In this document: piece by piece, positions 8,532-16,663 of the stretch
How positions within the stretch are numbered: position 1 is the stretch's first letter
Layout of the letters: each line of letters starts with the position of its first letter
From: Lacisediminimonas profundi
Lineage (GTDB): Bacteria > Pseudomonadota > Gammaproteobacteria > Burkholderiales > Burkholderiaceae_D
Assembly (NCBI RefSeq): GCF_008831265.1
Contig: NZ_VTTH01000001.1
Coordinates: 496,001 to 560,000 of the forward strand
Direction: 5' to 3'
DNA: 64,000 nt
Position numbers and translations under genes: made by a program
The notes under the pieces: generated by a model
What the model was told of the DNA's origin: nothing
Database searches by the model: none
The model's input: the letters and a program-made list of their open reading frames with translations, nothing else

Positions 8532-11465
8532 TCAATGCAGTTCCCGTTCCAGCAATTGCTCGAATGCCGCCGGCGGCACCGCTTCCGAAAAGAAAAAACC
8601 TTGTCCGAAGTCGCAGCCTGCCGCTCGCAGCAGATCGCGTTGCCCGGCGGTTTCGATGCCTTCGGCAATCACTTTCAATCCCAGCCGGTGCGCCATCACG
8701 ATGATCGACTCGGCGATGGCGCGGTTGCCATCGTCAATCTCCATGTCATGCACAAAGGACTGGTCGATTTTCAGATAGTCGATATTGAAGCGTCTCAGGT
8801 AGGCCATCGAGGAATAGCCGGTGCCGAAATCGTCGATCGCAACCTGCACCCCGGCCTCGCGGAATTCGAGCAGGCGGTCGCTGACACTTTCAGACGCATT
8901 CAGCAGCAGTCCCTCGGTGATCTCGACCGACATGCTGTTGCCTGCCAGGCCGAGTTGGCGCAGGTAGTCGATCGGGTCTTCGCCGCCACGCGACAGGAAT
9001 TGCGCCGGCGAGCGGTTGACCCCGATCTGGAACGGGCGGCCGGTGCGGCGCCCCCATCTTTGCGAGCACTGCGCCGCCTGCCGGAACACCCAGTCGCCGA
9101 TGGCATTGATGGTTCCGGACTCCTCGGCCACCGGAATGAATTCGGACGGCTGCACCATGCCCAGCCGCGGGTGATGCCAGCGCAGCAGCGCCTCGGCCTT
9201 GACGATATTGCCAGCGCTCAGGTCCACCACTGGCTGGTAATAGACCTCCAGTTCGTGTTGGCCGAGCGCATTCCGGAGTTCGTTCGACAGCGTCAGCCGC
9301 ATGTGCGCGCGCTGGTCCATGGCCTGCGTGAAATAGCTGAAGCGGTTCTTGCCGCCGGACTTGGCGGCATACATCGCCTGGTCTGCCTTGCGTATCAATT
9401 CCTCGGTAGTGGTCGCATCGGCCGGGTACAGCGTAATGCCGATGCTTCCCGACAGGTAACTGACTTCGCTGCCGATGGAAAATGGCTTGGCCAGTGTGTC
9501 CAGTAATTTTTGCGCCGCCTGTTCGACCTGGCCGGAGCCGTTCAGCTGGCTCAGGATGACGGTGAATTCGTCGCCACCAAGCCGCGCCACGGTATCGGCG
9601 TCGCGCACGCAAGATCGCAAGCGTTGCGCCGCCTGTAGCAGCAAGTGATCGCCGGCGTCGTGCCCGAGCAGGTCGTTGACCTGCTTGAAACGGTCGAGGT
9701 CGATGAACAGCAAGGCCAGTTGCGAGTGCGCACCCTGGGCTTTGCGCACTTCCTGCTCCAGTCGGTCCCTGAACAGGCGCCGGTTAGGCAGCCCGGTCAG
9801 GGCATCGAAATTCGCATGCCGCCAGATCAGTTCTTCGGATTGCTTGCGTTCCGAGATGTCGCTCATCATGCCGGTCATGCGCAGCGGCCGGCCATCGGCA
9901 TCGCGCTTGACGACGATGCCGCGGGCCAGCACCCACTTGTAGCTGCCGTCCTTGCAGCGCATCCGGAACTCGCTGACGAAAGTCGCAACGCTTGCGTCCA
10001 GGCAGGCTTGCACTTCTGCCGCGACCCGGGCGACATCGTCCGGGTGGATGCGCTCCCGCCACTCGCCCACGGGGGTGCCCTGGTCCGCTGGCTGGTATCC
10101 CAGTATGCCGATCCAGCGCCCGGTCAGGGCGACCGTGTCGTCCTCGATGTTCCAGTCCCAGACGCCATCTCCTGCGCCTTCGACCGCCAGGTGCAGTCGT
10201 TCGTTGCTGATCGCCAGTTCATCCTGGACGCGCTTCTGTTCGGTGATGTTGCTGAGAAGGACGGCGATCCGGCGCCGGTCGGTGCGCCCGATCGCAAACG
10301 CGTTGACGCTCAGCCAGCGTTGCAGGATGCGCGAGAAGAACAAGGCGCGTTCCGACCCGCCAGTGCGGAACACCCGGCCGAAATAGTCCAGCCAGAACTG
10401 CTCATTGCCGGCGGCAACCTCGCGTATGGTCTTGCCGGTGACATTGCTCATCCCGGTCTCCCGTTCGAAAGCGGGATTCACTTCGACGATCCTGAAGTCG
10501 ACTGGAGCACCGGTTTCGCCAGGCATCGGATCGAACAGGCCGAATCCTTCATCGATCGTTTCAAACAGGGTGCGATAGCGCTCTTCGCTTTTTCGCAGCG
10601 CTGCTTCGGCCAGCTTGCGTCCGGACATGTCGACTGTCACGGCCAGGATGGCGCGCGGTTGACCCCATTGGTCCAGAAGCCGGTTGAAGATGCTGTTCGC
10701 CGGCACTTTGCTGCCATCCGGACGAAGGTATTCCTTGTCGATCGATGCCACTTCGCCGGTGTCCAGCACGCGCTTCATGGCATCCAGGCTTGCTGGCAGG
10801 TCGTCCGGTGCGGTGACGTCCATCACTGAGGCGCGCAGCATCTCTTCCTCGCTTCTGCACAGCATCTGGCACAGTGCCCGGTTGACTTTCCGGAATCGGC
10901 CCTCCAGGGAAATTTCCGACAAGCCGACCGGTGCGTTGGTGAACAGGGTCGAGAGATAGGCTTCGCTGTCACGCAGGGCTTGCTGCATTCGCATGTGCTC
11001 GATGTAGGCACTTGCCTGCTGGGCATACAGGTCCAGCATGCGCACTTCATGGCGCGAAAGCTGCCGCGGACGGGCGAAACAGGTGGTGATGGCGCCGAGC
11101 AACTCGTCGCGCCTGCTGCGCAGCGGAACCGCGTGCATGGTGGAGGCAGGCAAGGCTGCATTGCCGGCAGGCGCGGGGCCCGGTGCAAATGCATCTTTCA
11201 ATTGCTGCCTGGACATCGGCAGGCCATCTGGCGAGCCGTATTGCGCGACCACGCACAGGCGGTCGAGATCCGGGGCGAGCAACTCGATCCTGCCACTTTC
11301 GGCATCCAGCAGTTCGATCGATGACTCCAGCACCTTTTCCAGCGCGCCCTGCAGGTCTTTCCTGAACAGAAGGCCGGTGCCGAGGTCGTGCAAAGCCTCC
11401 ATCGCGTCCAGTCGGTGCTGGACGCGACGACCTGCATGGTCCTTGGCTGGATCACGGCCATTCAT
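8532..11465 (-). CDS. GAF-PAS(x3)-GGDEF-EAL c-di-GMP protein
   Basis: A 977-residue sensor with an N-terminal GAF domain (~15-160), three PAS/PAC regions (~165-560), a diguanylate cyclase domain with intact RLGGDEF at ~628, and a phosphodiesterase domain with EALLRW at ~758. The EAL active-site elements are all present (VEITEG, IDDFGTGYSS, LKIDQSFV, AEGIET), so both synthesis and breakdown of c-di-GMP are possible. No signal peptide or membrane helix is seen, so it is a cytoplasmic sensor. The ATG at 11465 (MNGRDPAKD) is chosen because the upstream frame is low-complexity; no strong ribosome site is present. It stands alone, in tail-to-tail position with the composite repeat. Confidence 0.92.
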   Translation of the reverse strand: MNGRDPAKDHAGRRVQHRLDAMEALHDLGTGLLFRKDLQGALEKVLESSIELLDAESGRIELLAPDLDRLCVVAQYGSPDGLPMSRQQLKDAFAPGPAPAGNAALPASTMHAVPLRSRRDELLGAITTCFARPRQLSRHEVRMLDLYAQQASAYIEHMRMQQALRDSEAYLSTLFTNAPVGLSEISLEGRFRKVNRALCQMLCRSEEEMLRASVMDVTAPDDLPASLDAMKRVLDTGEVASIDKEYLRPDGSKVPANSIFNRLLDQWGQPRAILAVTVDMSGRKLAEAALRKSEERYRTLFETIDEGFGLFDPMPGETGAPVDFRIVEVNPAFERETGMSNVTGKTIREVAAGNEQFWLDYFGRVFRTGGSERALFFSRILQRWLSVNAFAIGRTDRRRIAVLLSNITEQKRVQDELAISNERLHLAVEGAGDGVWDWNIEDDTVALTGRWIGILGYQPADQGTPVGEWRERIHPDDVARVAAEVQACLDASVATFVSEFRMRCKDGSYKWVLARGIVVKRDADGRPLRMTGMMSDISERKQSEELIWRHANFDALTGLPNRRLFRDRLEQEVRKAQGAHSQLALLFIDLDRFKQVNDLLGHDAGDHLLLQAAQRLRSCVRDADTVARLGGDEFTVILSQLNGSGQVEQAAQKLLDTLAKPFSIGSEVSYLSGSIGITLYPADATTTEELIRKADQAMYAAKSGGKNRFSYFTQAMDQRAHMRLTLSNELRNALGQHELEVYYQPVVDLSAGNIVKAEALLRWHHPRLGMVQPSEFIPVAEESGTINAIGDWVFRQAAQCSQRWGRRTGRPFQIGVNRSPAQFLSRGGEDPIDYLRQLGLAGNSMSVEITEGLLLNASESVSDRLLEFREAGVQVAIDDFGTGYSSMAYLRRFNIDYLKIDQSFVHDMEIDDGNRAIAESIIVMAHRLGLKVIAEGIETAGQRDLLRAAGCDFGQGFFFSEAVPPAAFEQLLERELH

Positions 11466-11592
11466 GATGAACTTATACGCCGTCCGCGCGCCCGGCGGCG
11501 TTGGCCCGGGCGCTGGATTTGAGCCAGCGCAGGGCCGAAGGTTCACTGCCCGGCGCCGGAGCCGGGTCTGGAGCGGGGTCTGGTGCCCCGGA

Positions 11593-12141
11593 TCAGAAGC
11601 GGTAAGCGGCGCGCACGATGGCGAGGTTGACGCCGGTATTGGGCTGCTTGAATCCGCCGTTGGAGAAATGCTGGATGCGCAGGCCAAGGTCGAGCTTGTT
11701 CGAGAACCGGTAGCCGGCCCCCAACAAGGTGCCGAACTGGTAATGGGTCGACAGCTGGCTGCCGTTGTTATTGTAGAGATCGGAGAAGTAATGCACGCCC
11801 AGTCCGGCCTCGCCATAAGGGCCAGTCTTCGAGTTCAGTCCCTGCAGGCGCAGTACCGGCGTGATCCCGAGCGAGTAGAAATTCTGCTCGCTGCCCGGGA
11901 CGTTGTTGAAACGCGAGCCGTGCCAGTAGGTGGCGTTCGCGTCCCAGTGCCCCGTGAGCTCGGTCTGGCTCGATGTCCATAGCGGCTTTTTCCAGTTCCA
12001 CTGGGCGCTCACGCGCGTGATGTCGGTCCTGTTGCCGGTGCCGTATTCGATGGCAGCCGAGTCGACGGCATGGGCGGCCGATGCGGCGAAGGCGAGGGCG
12101 AGGGCGAGGGAGACTCCGGCCCGGGTGCTGAAAGCGGTCAT
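11593..12141 (-). CDS. PagL-like lipid A 3-O-deacylase family protein
   Basis: A 182-residue outer-membrane beta-barrel protein with a signal peptide (cleaved near SAAHA-VD) and a C-terminal ...AYRF end. The block IQHFSNGGFKQPNTG matches the PagL active-site region, with His158 and Ser160 in place. In Pseudomonas PagL the catalytic Glu lies 14 residues after the His; here that position reads Asn172, so activity is uncertain. Family knowledge: PagL removes the 3-linked acyl chain of lipid A. It is encoded on the same strand as the c-di-GMP gene, 127 bp upstream of it, but probably independently expressed. Confidence 0.82.
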   Translation of the reverse strand: MTAFSTRAGVSLALALAFAASAAHAVDSAAIEYGTGNRTDITRVSAQWNWKKPLWTSSQTELTGHWDANATYWHGSRFNNVPGSEQNFYSLGITPVLRLQGLNSKTGPYGEAGLGVHYFSDLYNNNGSQLSTHYQFGTLLGAGYRFSNKLDLGLRIQHFSNGGFKQPNTGVNLAIVRAAYRF

Positions 12142-12331
12142 GCTGATGGTGTCCTTACGTGACAGTGTGAGAGAAACGCACAGGTATGGATCGGGTGCCT
12201 TACCGTAATGGTAATGGTACTACTTACCAGAAAGCAATTTGCACCAAAAGTGGATAAACTGGCTACGGACCGGATGGAACAGGTCTTGCTCCATAAAAAT
12301 AATACACACCCCCTTGTGATCGGAGACTGCA

Positions 12332-13330
12332 ATGCATTACTGCTTCAAAGGACTCAAAGCGTTTACCCGCAGCATCGCGCTACTCGCCCTTGCCGCTACT
12401 GCCGGCCATGCGGTAGCGCAATCCCAGGCTGTGTCGGCCTACCCCGACAAGCCGGTCAAGATCGTTGCCCCGTTCACGCCGGGCGGCGCGCTTGATTTCA
12501 TTGCCCGTAGCGTGGCCACCCGTCTGAACGCCCAGTTGAACCAGTCGTTCGTGGTCGAAAACCGGCCCGGCGCCGCTGGCATCATCGGCACCCAGGCGGT
12601 GATGCGTTCGCCGGCAGACGGCTACACGCTGCTGCTCGGGGCCACCACCACCCACGGCATCAACCCGACGCTGTACAAGACCAAGCCGTATGACGCGGTC
12701 AAGGATTTCGAACCGGTCTCGCTGATCGCTACCATTCCGCACGTACTGATCGTGCATCCGTCCACGCCGGCCAACAACCTGCAGGAATTCATCCGCTATG
12801 CGAAGTCCAAGCCGGGCCTGGCATTCGGTTCGGCCGGGATTGGCTCGCCGCACCACCTTGCCGGCGAAATGCTGAAATCGCGGGTTGGCATTGACGTCAT
12901 CCATGCGCCGTACAAGGGATCGGGCGCCGCCATGACCGACCTGATGGGCGGACAGATTGGCTTCATGTCGATCGAGTACACGGCTGCAGCGACCAACATC
13001 AAGGCCGGCAAGCTGAAGGCGATCGCGATTGCGTCCGACAAGCGCATCCCGGGGCTGGATGTGCCGACTTATGCGGAGCAGGGCATGAACGGGTTTGAAG
13101 TGACCGCGTGGTACGCGCTGTTCGCCCCGGCCAAGACGCCGCAAGCGATCGTCGACAAGCTGGCAAAAGAGGTCAACGTCGCGGTCAACTTTCCACAGTT
13201 CCGCGAGAGCCTGATGTCGCTGGGTGCCACGCCGATCGGCAGCAGTTCGGCGCAGCTGGGGTCGTTCGTGAAGAAGGATCTGGAGCAGTGGGCGAAGGTG
13301 ATTGCTTCGTCGGGTGCTACGGCGGAGTAG
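12332..13330 (+). CDS. Bug/TctC-family tricarboxylate-type periplasmic receptor
   Basis: A 332-residue extracytoplasmic solute receptor of the Bug family. It has a signal peptide ending near GHAVAQS and mature YPDKPVKIVAPFTPGGALDF, the usual Bug N-terminus, then VVENRPGAAG and HAPYKGSGAA. The ATG at 12332 follows CGGAG. No TctA/TctB membrane genes are present, as is common for the expanded Bug sets in Burkholderiales. It is convergent with the GntR gene and faces the Rieske oxygenase module, so it may capture that pathway's substrate (inference). Confidence 0.92.
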   Translation: MHYCFKGLKAFTRSIALLALAATAGHAVAQSQAVSAYPDKPVKIVAPFTPGGALDFIARSVATRLNAQLNQSFVVENRPGAAGIIGTQAVMRSPADGYTLLLGATTTHGINPTLYKTKPYDAVKDFEPVSLIATIPHVLIVHPSTPANNLQEFIRYAKSKPGLAFGSAGIGSPHHLAGEMLKSRVGIDVIHAPYKGSGAAMTDLMGGQIGFMSIEYTAAATNIKAGKLKAIAIASDKRIPGLDVPTYAEQGMNGFEVTAWYALFAPAKTPQAIVDKLAKEVNVAVNFPQFRESLMSLGATPIGSSSAQLGSFVKKDLEQWAKVIASSGATAE

Positions 13331-13447
13331 TGCATAGCGCTGCGGGAATGGCGCAGAAGGTCGATCCCGCGGTAGTTCCCTGCTTTTCAAGGGCTGGTCA
13401 TTGCCACTGGCCTGTGTTCATGGCGTAGGCCGGCGCGCGCCATGAAT

Positions 13448-13690
13448 GCTCCCTCCCTTTCAAGGGGAGGGTTGGGGTGGGGATGGGGTCCAGCAGCCTT
13501 ATTACCGCGATGTGCTTTAGGCTTTTCGGTTTGTGGCTTGCGGTTGGTGCGGCTTCACAGCCACAGCCATCAAATCCAGCCACACGACCCGCAAGCCAAA
13601 AGCCGCCGAGCCACCAAATCACCAAACCACTCACGCACGGATATCGGTAATGAACAGCCCTGAAAGCCAGGGAGTGTTCCTGGCGCGGGC
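13448..13690 (+). repeat. Remnant of the composite repeat, plus CTCCCTCCC hairpin
   Basis: The 372-bp gap between two convergent genes begins with GCTCCCTCCC-TTTCAAG-GGGAGGG, followed by a G-rich stretch of a kind I recall as widespread in Proteobacteria. Next comes an inverted pair of the outermost parts of the composite element (GTGGCTTGCGG... and ...CCACACGACCCGCAAGCC). Here the hairpin core and the centre are missing. The right side retains ACCACTCACGCACGGATATCGGTAATGA. It looks like a copy that has lost its middle. Confidence 0.6.
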
Positions 13691-13702
13691 AGGTCAACGC
13701 TG

Positions 13703-14380
13703 TCACCCCTGTTCCCGCAAACCCCTCAATATCACCTCGCTCACCAGCGCAAAATGCTCCTCCGCCATCCGCCGCGCTGACACCCCGTCCCGCTTGCGCA
13801 GGCAATCGATGATCTGCCTGTGCTGCTGCGGCGCATCGGCCAGGAATTCAGCCCGGATCTTCGAGCGCACCCGTGCCCATTCCAGATGCCGCGTCAACGC
13901 CTGGTGGAAATCGGACAGGGTCTGGTTGTCGGCAGCGTCCACCAGCCGCCGGTGGAAGGCCTGGTTGGCCTGGTGATAGCCGGCCAGGTCATGCGACTCG
14001 AAACAGTGTTCCAGATCGCGCTGCAGGCGCAGCAGGTCCTCCATGTCAGCGTCGGTCGCCTGCGCGCACGCCAGTTCGGCAGCCAGGCCTTCGAGATTGC
14101 GCAGCACGATCAGCTTGTCGCTGGTAGCCGCAATGGTGGGTTCGGTGACGATCGCCACCCGGTTCGGCGCCAGGCTCAGGAAGCCTTCGGATTCCAGCAC
14201 CAGCAAGGCTTCGCGGATCGGAATGTGCGACACCCCGAAGCGGGCCGACAGCACATTGGCGGGCAAGGTCGCGCCTGGCGTCCAGACGCCGGTCACGATC
14301 TCTTCACGCAGCCGTTCGACGATCTGCGGCGCGATTTTCACGCGCACGATCGACAGCGGTGCCTGTGACTTCGTAGTCAT
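13703..14380 (-). CDS. GntR-family regulator, FCD type
   Basis: A 225-residue repressor. The GntR winged helix is in the first ~75 residues (ARFGVSHIPIREALLVLESEGF), and an all-helical FCD ligand domain has the usual conserved Asp/His positions (DLAGYHQANQAFH, APQQHRQI). It follows the Rieske ferredoxin gene by 85 bp on the same strand, so it is the last gene of the oxygenase operon and likely controls it. The 23-bp palindrome at 16613-16635, which contains TATAG and CTATA half-sites, resembles FCD-GntR operators and is my candidate target. Ligand unknown. Confidence 0.9.
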   Translation of the reverse strand: MTTKSQAPLSIVRVKIAPQIVERLREEIVTGVWTPGATLPANVLSARFGVSHIPIREALLVLESEGFLSLAPNRVAIVTEPTIAATSDKLIVLRNLEGLAAELACAQATDADMEDLLRLQRDLEHCFESHDLAGYHQANQAFHRRLVDAADNQTLSDFHQALTRHLEWARVRSKIRAEFLADAPQQHRQIIDCLRKRDGVSARRMAEEHFALVSEVILRGLREQG

Positions 14381-14465
14381 TGGTCAGTTCGGGACATGCA
14401 GGCCGGCTCAGGCCGGGCAGCGTCCGGCGGGAATGCCATCCGGGCCGGGACCCGTCTCCGCTTCA

Positions 14466-14771
14466 CTAGCAATCAACAAAAACCTCGCCGTCCTCGATCT
14501 TGATCGGAAAGGTCTTCAGATCATCGCAAGTCGGTCCCGAGCGCAGCTTCCCGGTCGGAATATGGAACAAGGCCTGGTGCAAGGGGCATTCGATGCAGTC
14601 GCCGTCGATATAACCATCCGACAGCAATGCAAACTGGTGGGTGCACACATTGCTGGTGCCGTATACCTGTCCGTCCACCTTGTACAGTGCGATCAGCTGC
14701 TCGCCGACCGAAACGGCAGTGGGAATATCCGCATCGATTGCATCTTCGCGGGCGACTTTTTGCCAGGCCAT
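14466..14771 (-). CDS. Rieske [2Fe-2S] ferredoxin of aromatic oxygenase
   Basis: A 101-residue soluble Rieske ferredoxin. Cluster ligands appear as VCTHQFALLSDG and CPLHQALF (C-x-H and C-x2-H). It passes electrons from a reductase to the terminal oxygenase encoded just upstream. The ATG at 14771 follows AGGAG, eight bases after the stop of the small-subunit gene. No reductase gene follows, so a reductase must be shared from elsewhere. Similar ferredoxins serve the anthranilate (AndAb) and naphthalene/salicylate (NagAb) systems. Confidence 0.92.
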   Translation of the reverse strand: MAWQKVAREDAIDADIPTAVSVGEQLIALYKVDGQVYGTSNVCTHQFALLSDGYIDGDCIECPLHQALFHIPTGKLRSGPTCDDLKTFPIKIEDGEVFVDC

Positions 14772-14779
14772 TCAAACTC

Positions 14780-15262
14780 CTAGAGGGGTATTACCAGCAG
14801 CGCATCGACGCGACTGGAGTCAGTGACGACAATTTTTTCACAAAACAGCAGTTTGCCATCTTCTTCGACCATGCGGTCAAGATAGACGCCGGTGCTGAAC
14901 AATTCCTGGGCGCCGTCATGCATGATGCGGGCGACCATGTAACTGGTGCGGGCTTCCAGCACACCGTCGGCGCCGCGGCCGAGCGTGGTACGGCCGGTCA
15001 GGTGGCGGTAGGTATGCGGCTCGAAGATGTTGGCCTTGAACATCGACACGATGCGGTCGCGAAACATGGCGCGGCTGTCGCAGAACACCAGCCCGAAAGG
15101 CCGGCCGCGCTGGTGGTTTTCCTTCGAGATGATGCGATAGCGGCCGCGCTCGGTGAAGAAGTCGGGCAGGTCGCGGTAGCGTTCCTCGTCGATCGTGTTG
15201 ACATAGTCGGTCTGCAGCCGTTCCACGCGCTGCAGCAGTTCGGAATTGTTCACGTCATTCAT
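14780..15262 (-). CDS. Ring-hydroxylating oxygenase, small (beta) subunit
   Basis: A 160-residue subunit of the SnoaL/NTF2-like fold that stabilises the alpha3beta3 hexamer of Rieske oxygenases. Seen: EERYRDLPDFFTERGRYRI near the N-terminus and EARTSYMVARIMHDGAQELF later, both typical of the beta family. It lies 16 bp after the large-subunit gene and 8 bp before the ferredoxin gene, in the alpha-beta-ferredoxin order of anthranilate dioxygenase AndAcAdAb. Resemblance to AndAd/NagH is by eye only, so the substrate is not assigned. Confidence 0.9.
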   Translation of the reverse strand: MNDVNNSELLQRVERLQTDYVNTIDEERYRDLPDFFTERGRYRIISKENHQRGRPFGLVFCDSRAMFRDRIVSMFKANIFEPHTYRHLTGRTTLGRGADGVLEARTSYMVARIMHDGAQELFSTGVYLDRMVEEDGKLLFCEKIVVTDSSRVDALLVIPL

Positions 15263-15278
15263 TGTTGTCCCTTTCCGC

Positions 15279-16526
15279 TCACAGGCCCATCACGCCGCGA
15301 TAGGCTTGCCAGAAGCCGCGCACCGCTGCCTCGCTCACGCGCGACTGCTGGTCTTCCACATCGCGGCCGCCCATTTCCAGCACCGCGTTCTTGTCGGTGT
15401 CGCGCTTGATCGCGCGCTGCACGAATTCGCCAATGATGCCGTCTTCCATCGACACCAGCCCGGCCGGCCCCACCAGGTTGCTTTGCCGCAGGCGCATGTC
15501 GCGCTGCTCCGGCGTGTCGTCCGCGTAGCCGATCATGATCCAGAACAGTTCCGACTTGTCGACGCCGCGCGGCACCAGCAGCCGCAGGGCCAGCGAGTTC
15601 TGCACCTGCTGCACCACGAAAGTGGGGAAGATCGCCTGGATCGCATGGGTGATGCCATCGTCGAACTCGCCCCATACCTTCAGCAGGCTCGGGTCGGCCA
15701 GGCTGAAGTCGTCCATCATCGCGCGCAGTTCGCCGGACTTTTCGTAGGACGTGCCTTCGGCCTTGTCGGTGTCGCGCTTGGACCAGCTGATGTGGTTGCC
15801 GCCGTTGCTCTCGGTGAGCACGCCGCCTTCCATCGTCAGCCGGTTCAGCTTGAAGGTGGTGAAGAATGTGTGCAGCAGGCTGGCGTGGTACGAATCCTTG
15901 ACGTTCTCGATGTACAGCTTCCAGTTGCTGTGCAGGACCTGCGAACTGGTGCCGAGGATCTCGATCGGGCGCGAGAAGGTGCGGCGTATGTGGTGCACCA
16001 TGCGCGGCCCGAGGTAGGTTTCGAGTGGCGGCGTGTCGTCGGAGAAAGTCGCGAAAACGATGCCGCAGATGGTTTCAACCCGAAGCTTCGTCAGGTTGTG
16101 CTTGCACATGTCGAAGTCCGGTGGCATGCCGCCGACCCGGCGCACCCCCTGCTGGAAGGCCACGCTTTTCAGGGTGCCGGACAGGTCGTAGCGCCAGTTG
16201 TGATACGCGCAGGTGAAGTCTTCCTTGTTGCCGCCGGAATCGAAGCACAGTGTCGCACCGCGGTGCGCGCAGCGGTTGACCACGCAATTTATCTTGCCAT
16301 CATGGTCGCGCACCACCACCACCGGCGTATCGCCGACGAAGGTGGTCTTGTAGTCGCCGGCGTTCGGGATCTCGATGTCGACGCCGACGAAATTCCATAC
16401 CGGCCCGCGAAACAGCGTGGTCTGCTCGCGCTCGTACAGGTCCTGGTCGACGAAGACCTGGAAAGGGACGCGGGACGAGTCTTTGGTCGGCCAGGTGACG
16501 GTGGCGGCAGGGATAGGTTCGGACAT
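15279..16526 (-). CDS. Ring-hydroxylating oxygenase, large (alpha) subunit
   Basis: A 415-residue terminal oxygenase. The Rieske centre ligands are C86/H88 (CAHRG) and C106/H109 (CAYHNW). The mononuclear iron site is seen as NVKDSYHASLLH, with its two histidines. It inserts one or two oxygen atoms into an aromatic acid using electrons from the ferredoxin. Size and sequence place it near salicylate 5-hydroxylase NagG and anthranilate dioxygenase AndAc. The ATG at 16526 (MSEPIPAATVTWP) is the natural family start. The upstream 137 bp, shared with the LysR 3' end, contain a 23-bp perfect palindrome. Operon order: alpha, beta, ferredoxin, GntR. Confidence 0.92.
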   Translation of the reverse strand: MSEPIPAATVTWPTKDSSRVPFQVFVDQDLYEREQTTLFRGPVWNFVGVDIEIPNAGDYKTTFVGDTPVVVVRDHDGKINCVVNRCAHRGATLCFDSGGNKEDFTCAYHNWRYDLSGTLKSVAFQQGVRRVGGMPPDFDMCKHNLTKLRVETICGIVFATFSDDTPPLETYLGPRMVHHIRRTFSRPIEILGTSSQVLHSNWKLYIENVKDSYHASLLHTFFTTFKLNRLTMEGGVLTESNGGNHISWSKRDTDKAEGTSYEKSGELRAMMDDFSLADPSLLKVWGEFDDGITHAIQAIFPTFVVQQVQNSLALRLLVPRGVDKSELFWIMIGYADDTPEQRDMRLRQSNLVGPAGLVSMEDGIIGEFVQRAIKRDTDKNAVLEMGGRDVEDQQSRVSEAAVRGFWQAYRGVMGL

Positions 16527-16612
16527 GTTTGGCAGGCTCGAAAGTTGGACGACACGAGGGCGGTTCACGCGCAGCCGCAAGCGCTCACCGGACAATATCA
16601 GGAAAGAATATA

Positions 16613-16635
16613 GTCTATATTCTTTTTTTGCGCAG
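16613..16635. promoter_or_regulatory. 23-bp perfect palindrome upstream of Rieske operon
   Basis: The arms AAAGAATATAG and CTATATTCTTT mirror each other exactly around a central T. The site is 87 bp upstream of the large-subunit start codon and 28 bp past the LysR stop. This AT-rich operator-like site in GC-rich DNA is most likely bound by the operon's GntR protein, or less likely by the LysR protein. Confidence 0.65.
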
Positions 16636-16663
16636 CCTCGTGCGCTGGATTTCCGGAAATTAT

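Noticed and set aside
13448-13490. Rho-independent terminator for the Bug gene at 12332-13330
   Set aside because: The hairpin is more than 100 bp from the stop codon and is followed by a G-rich stretch rather than T residues; it belongs to the dispersed repeat.
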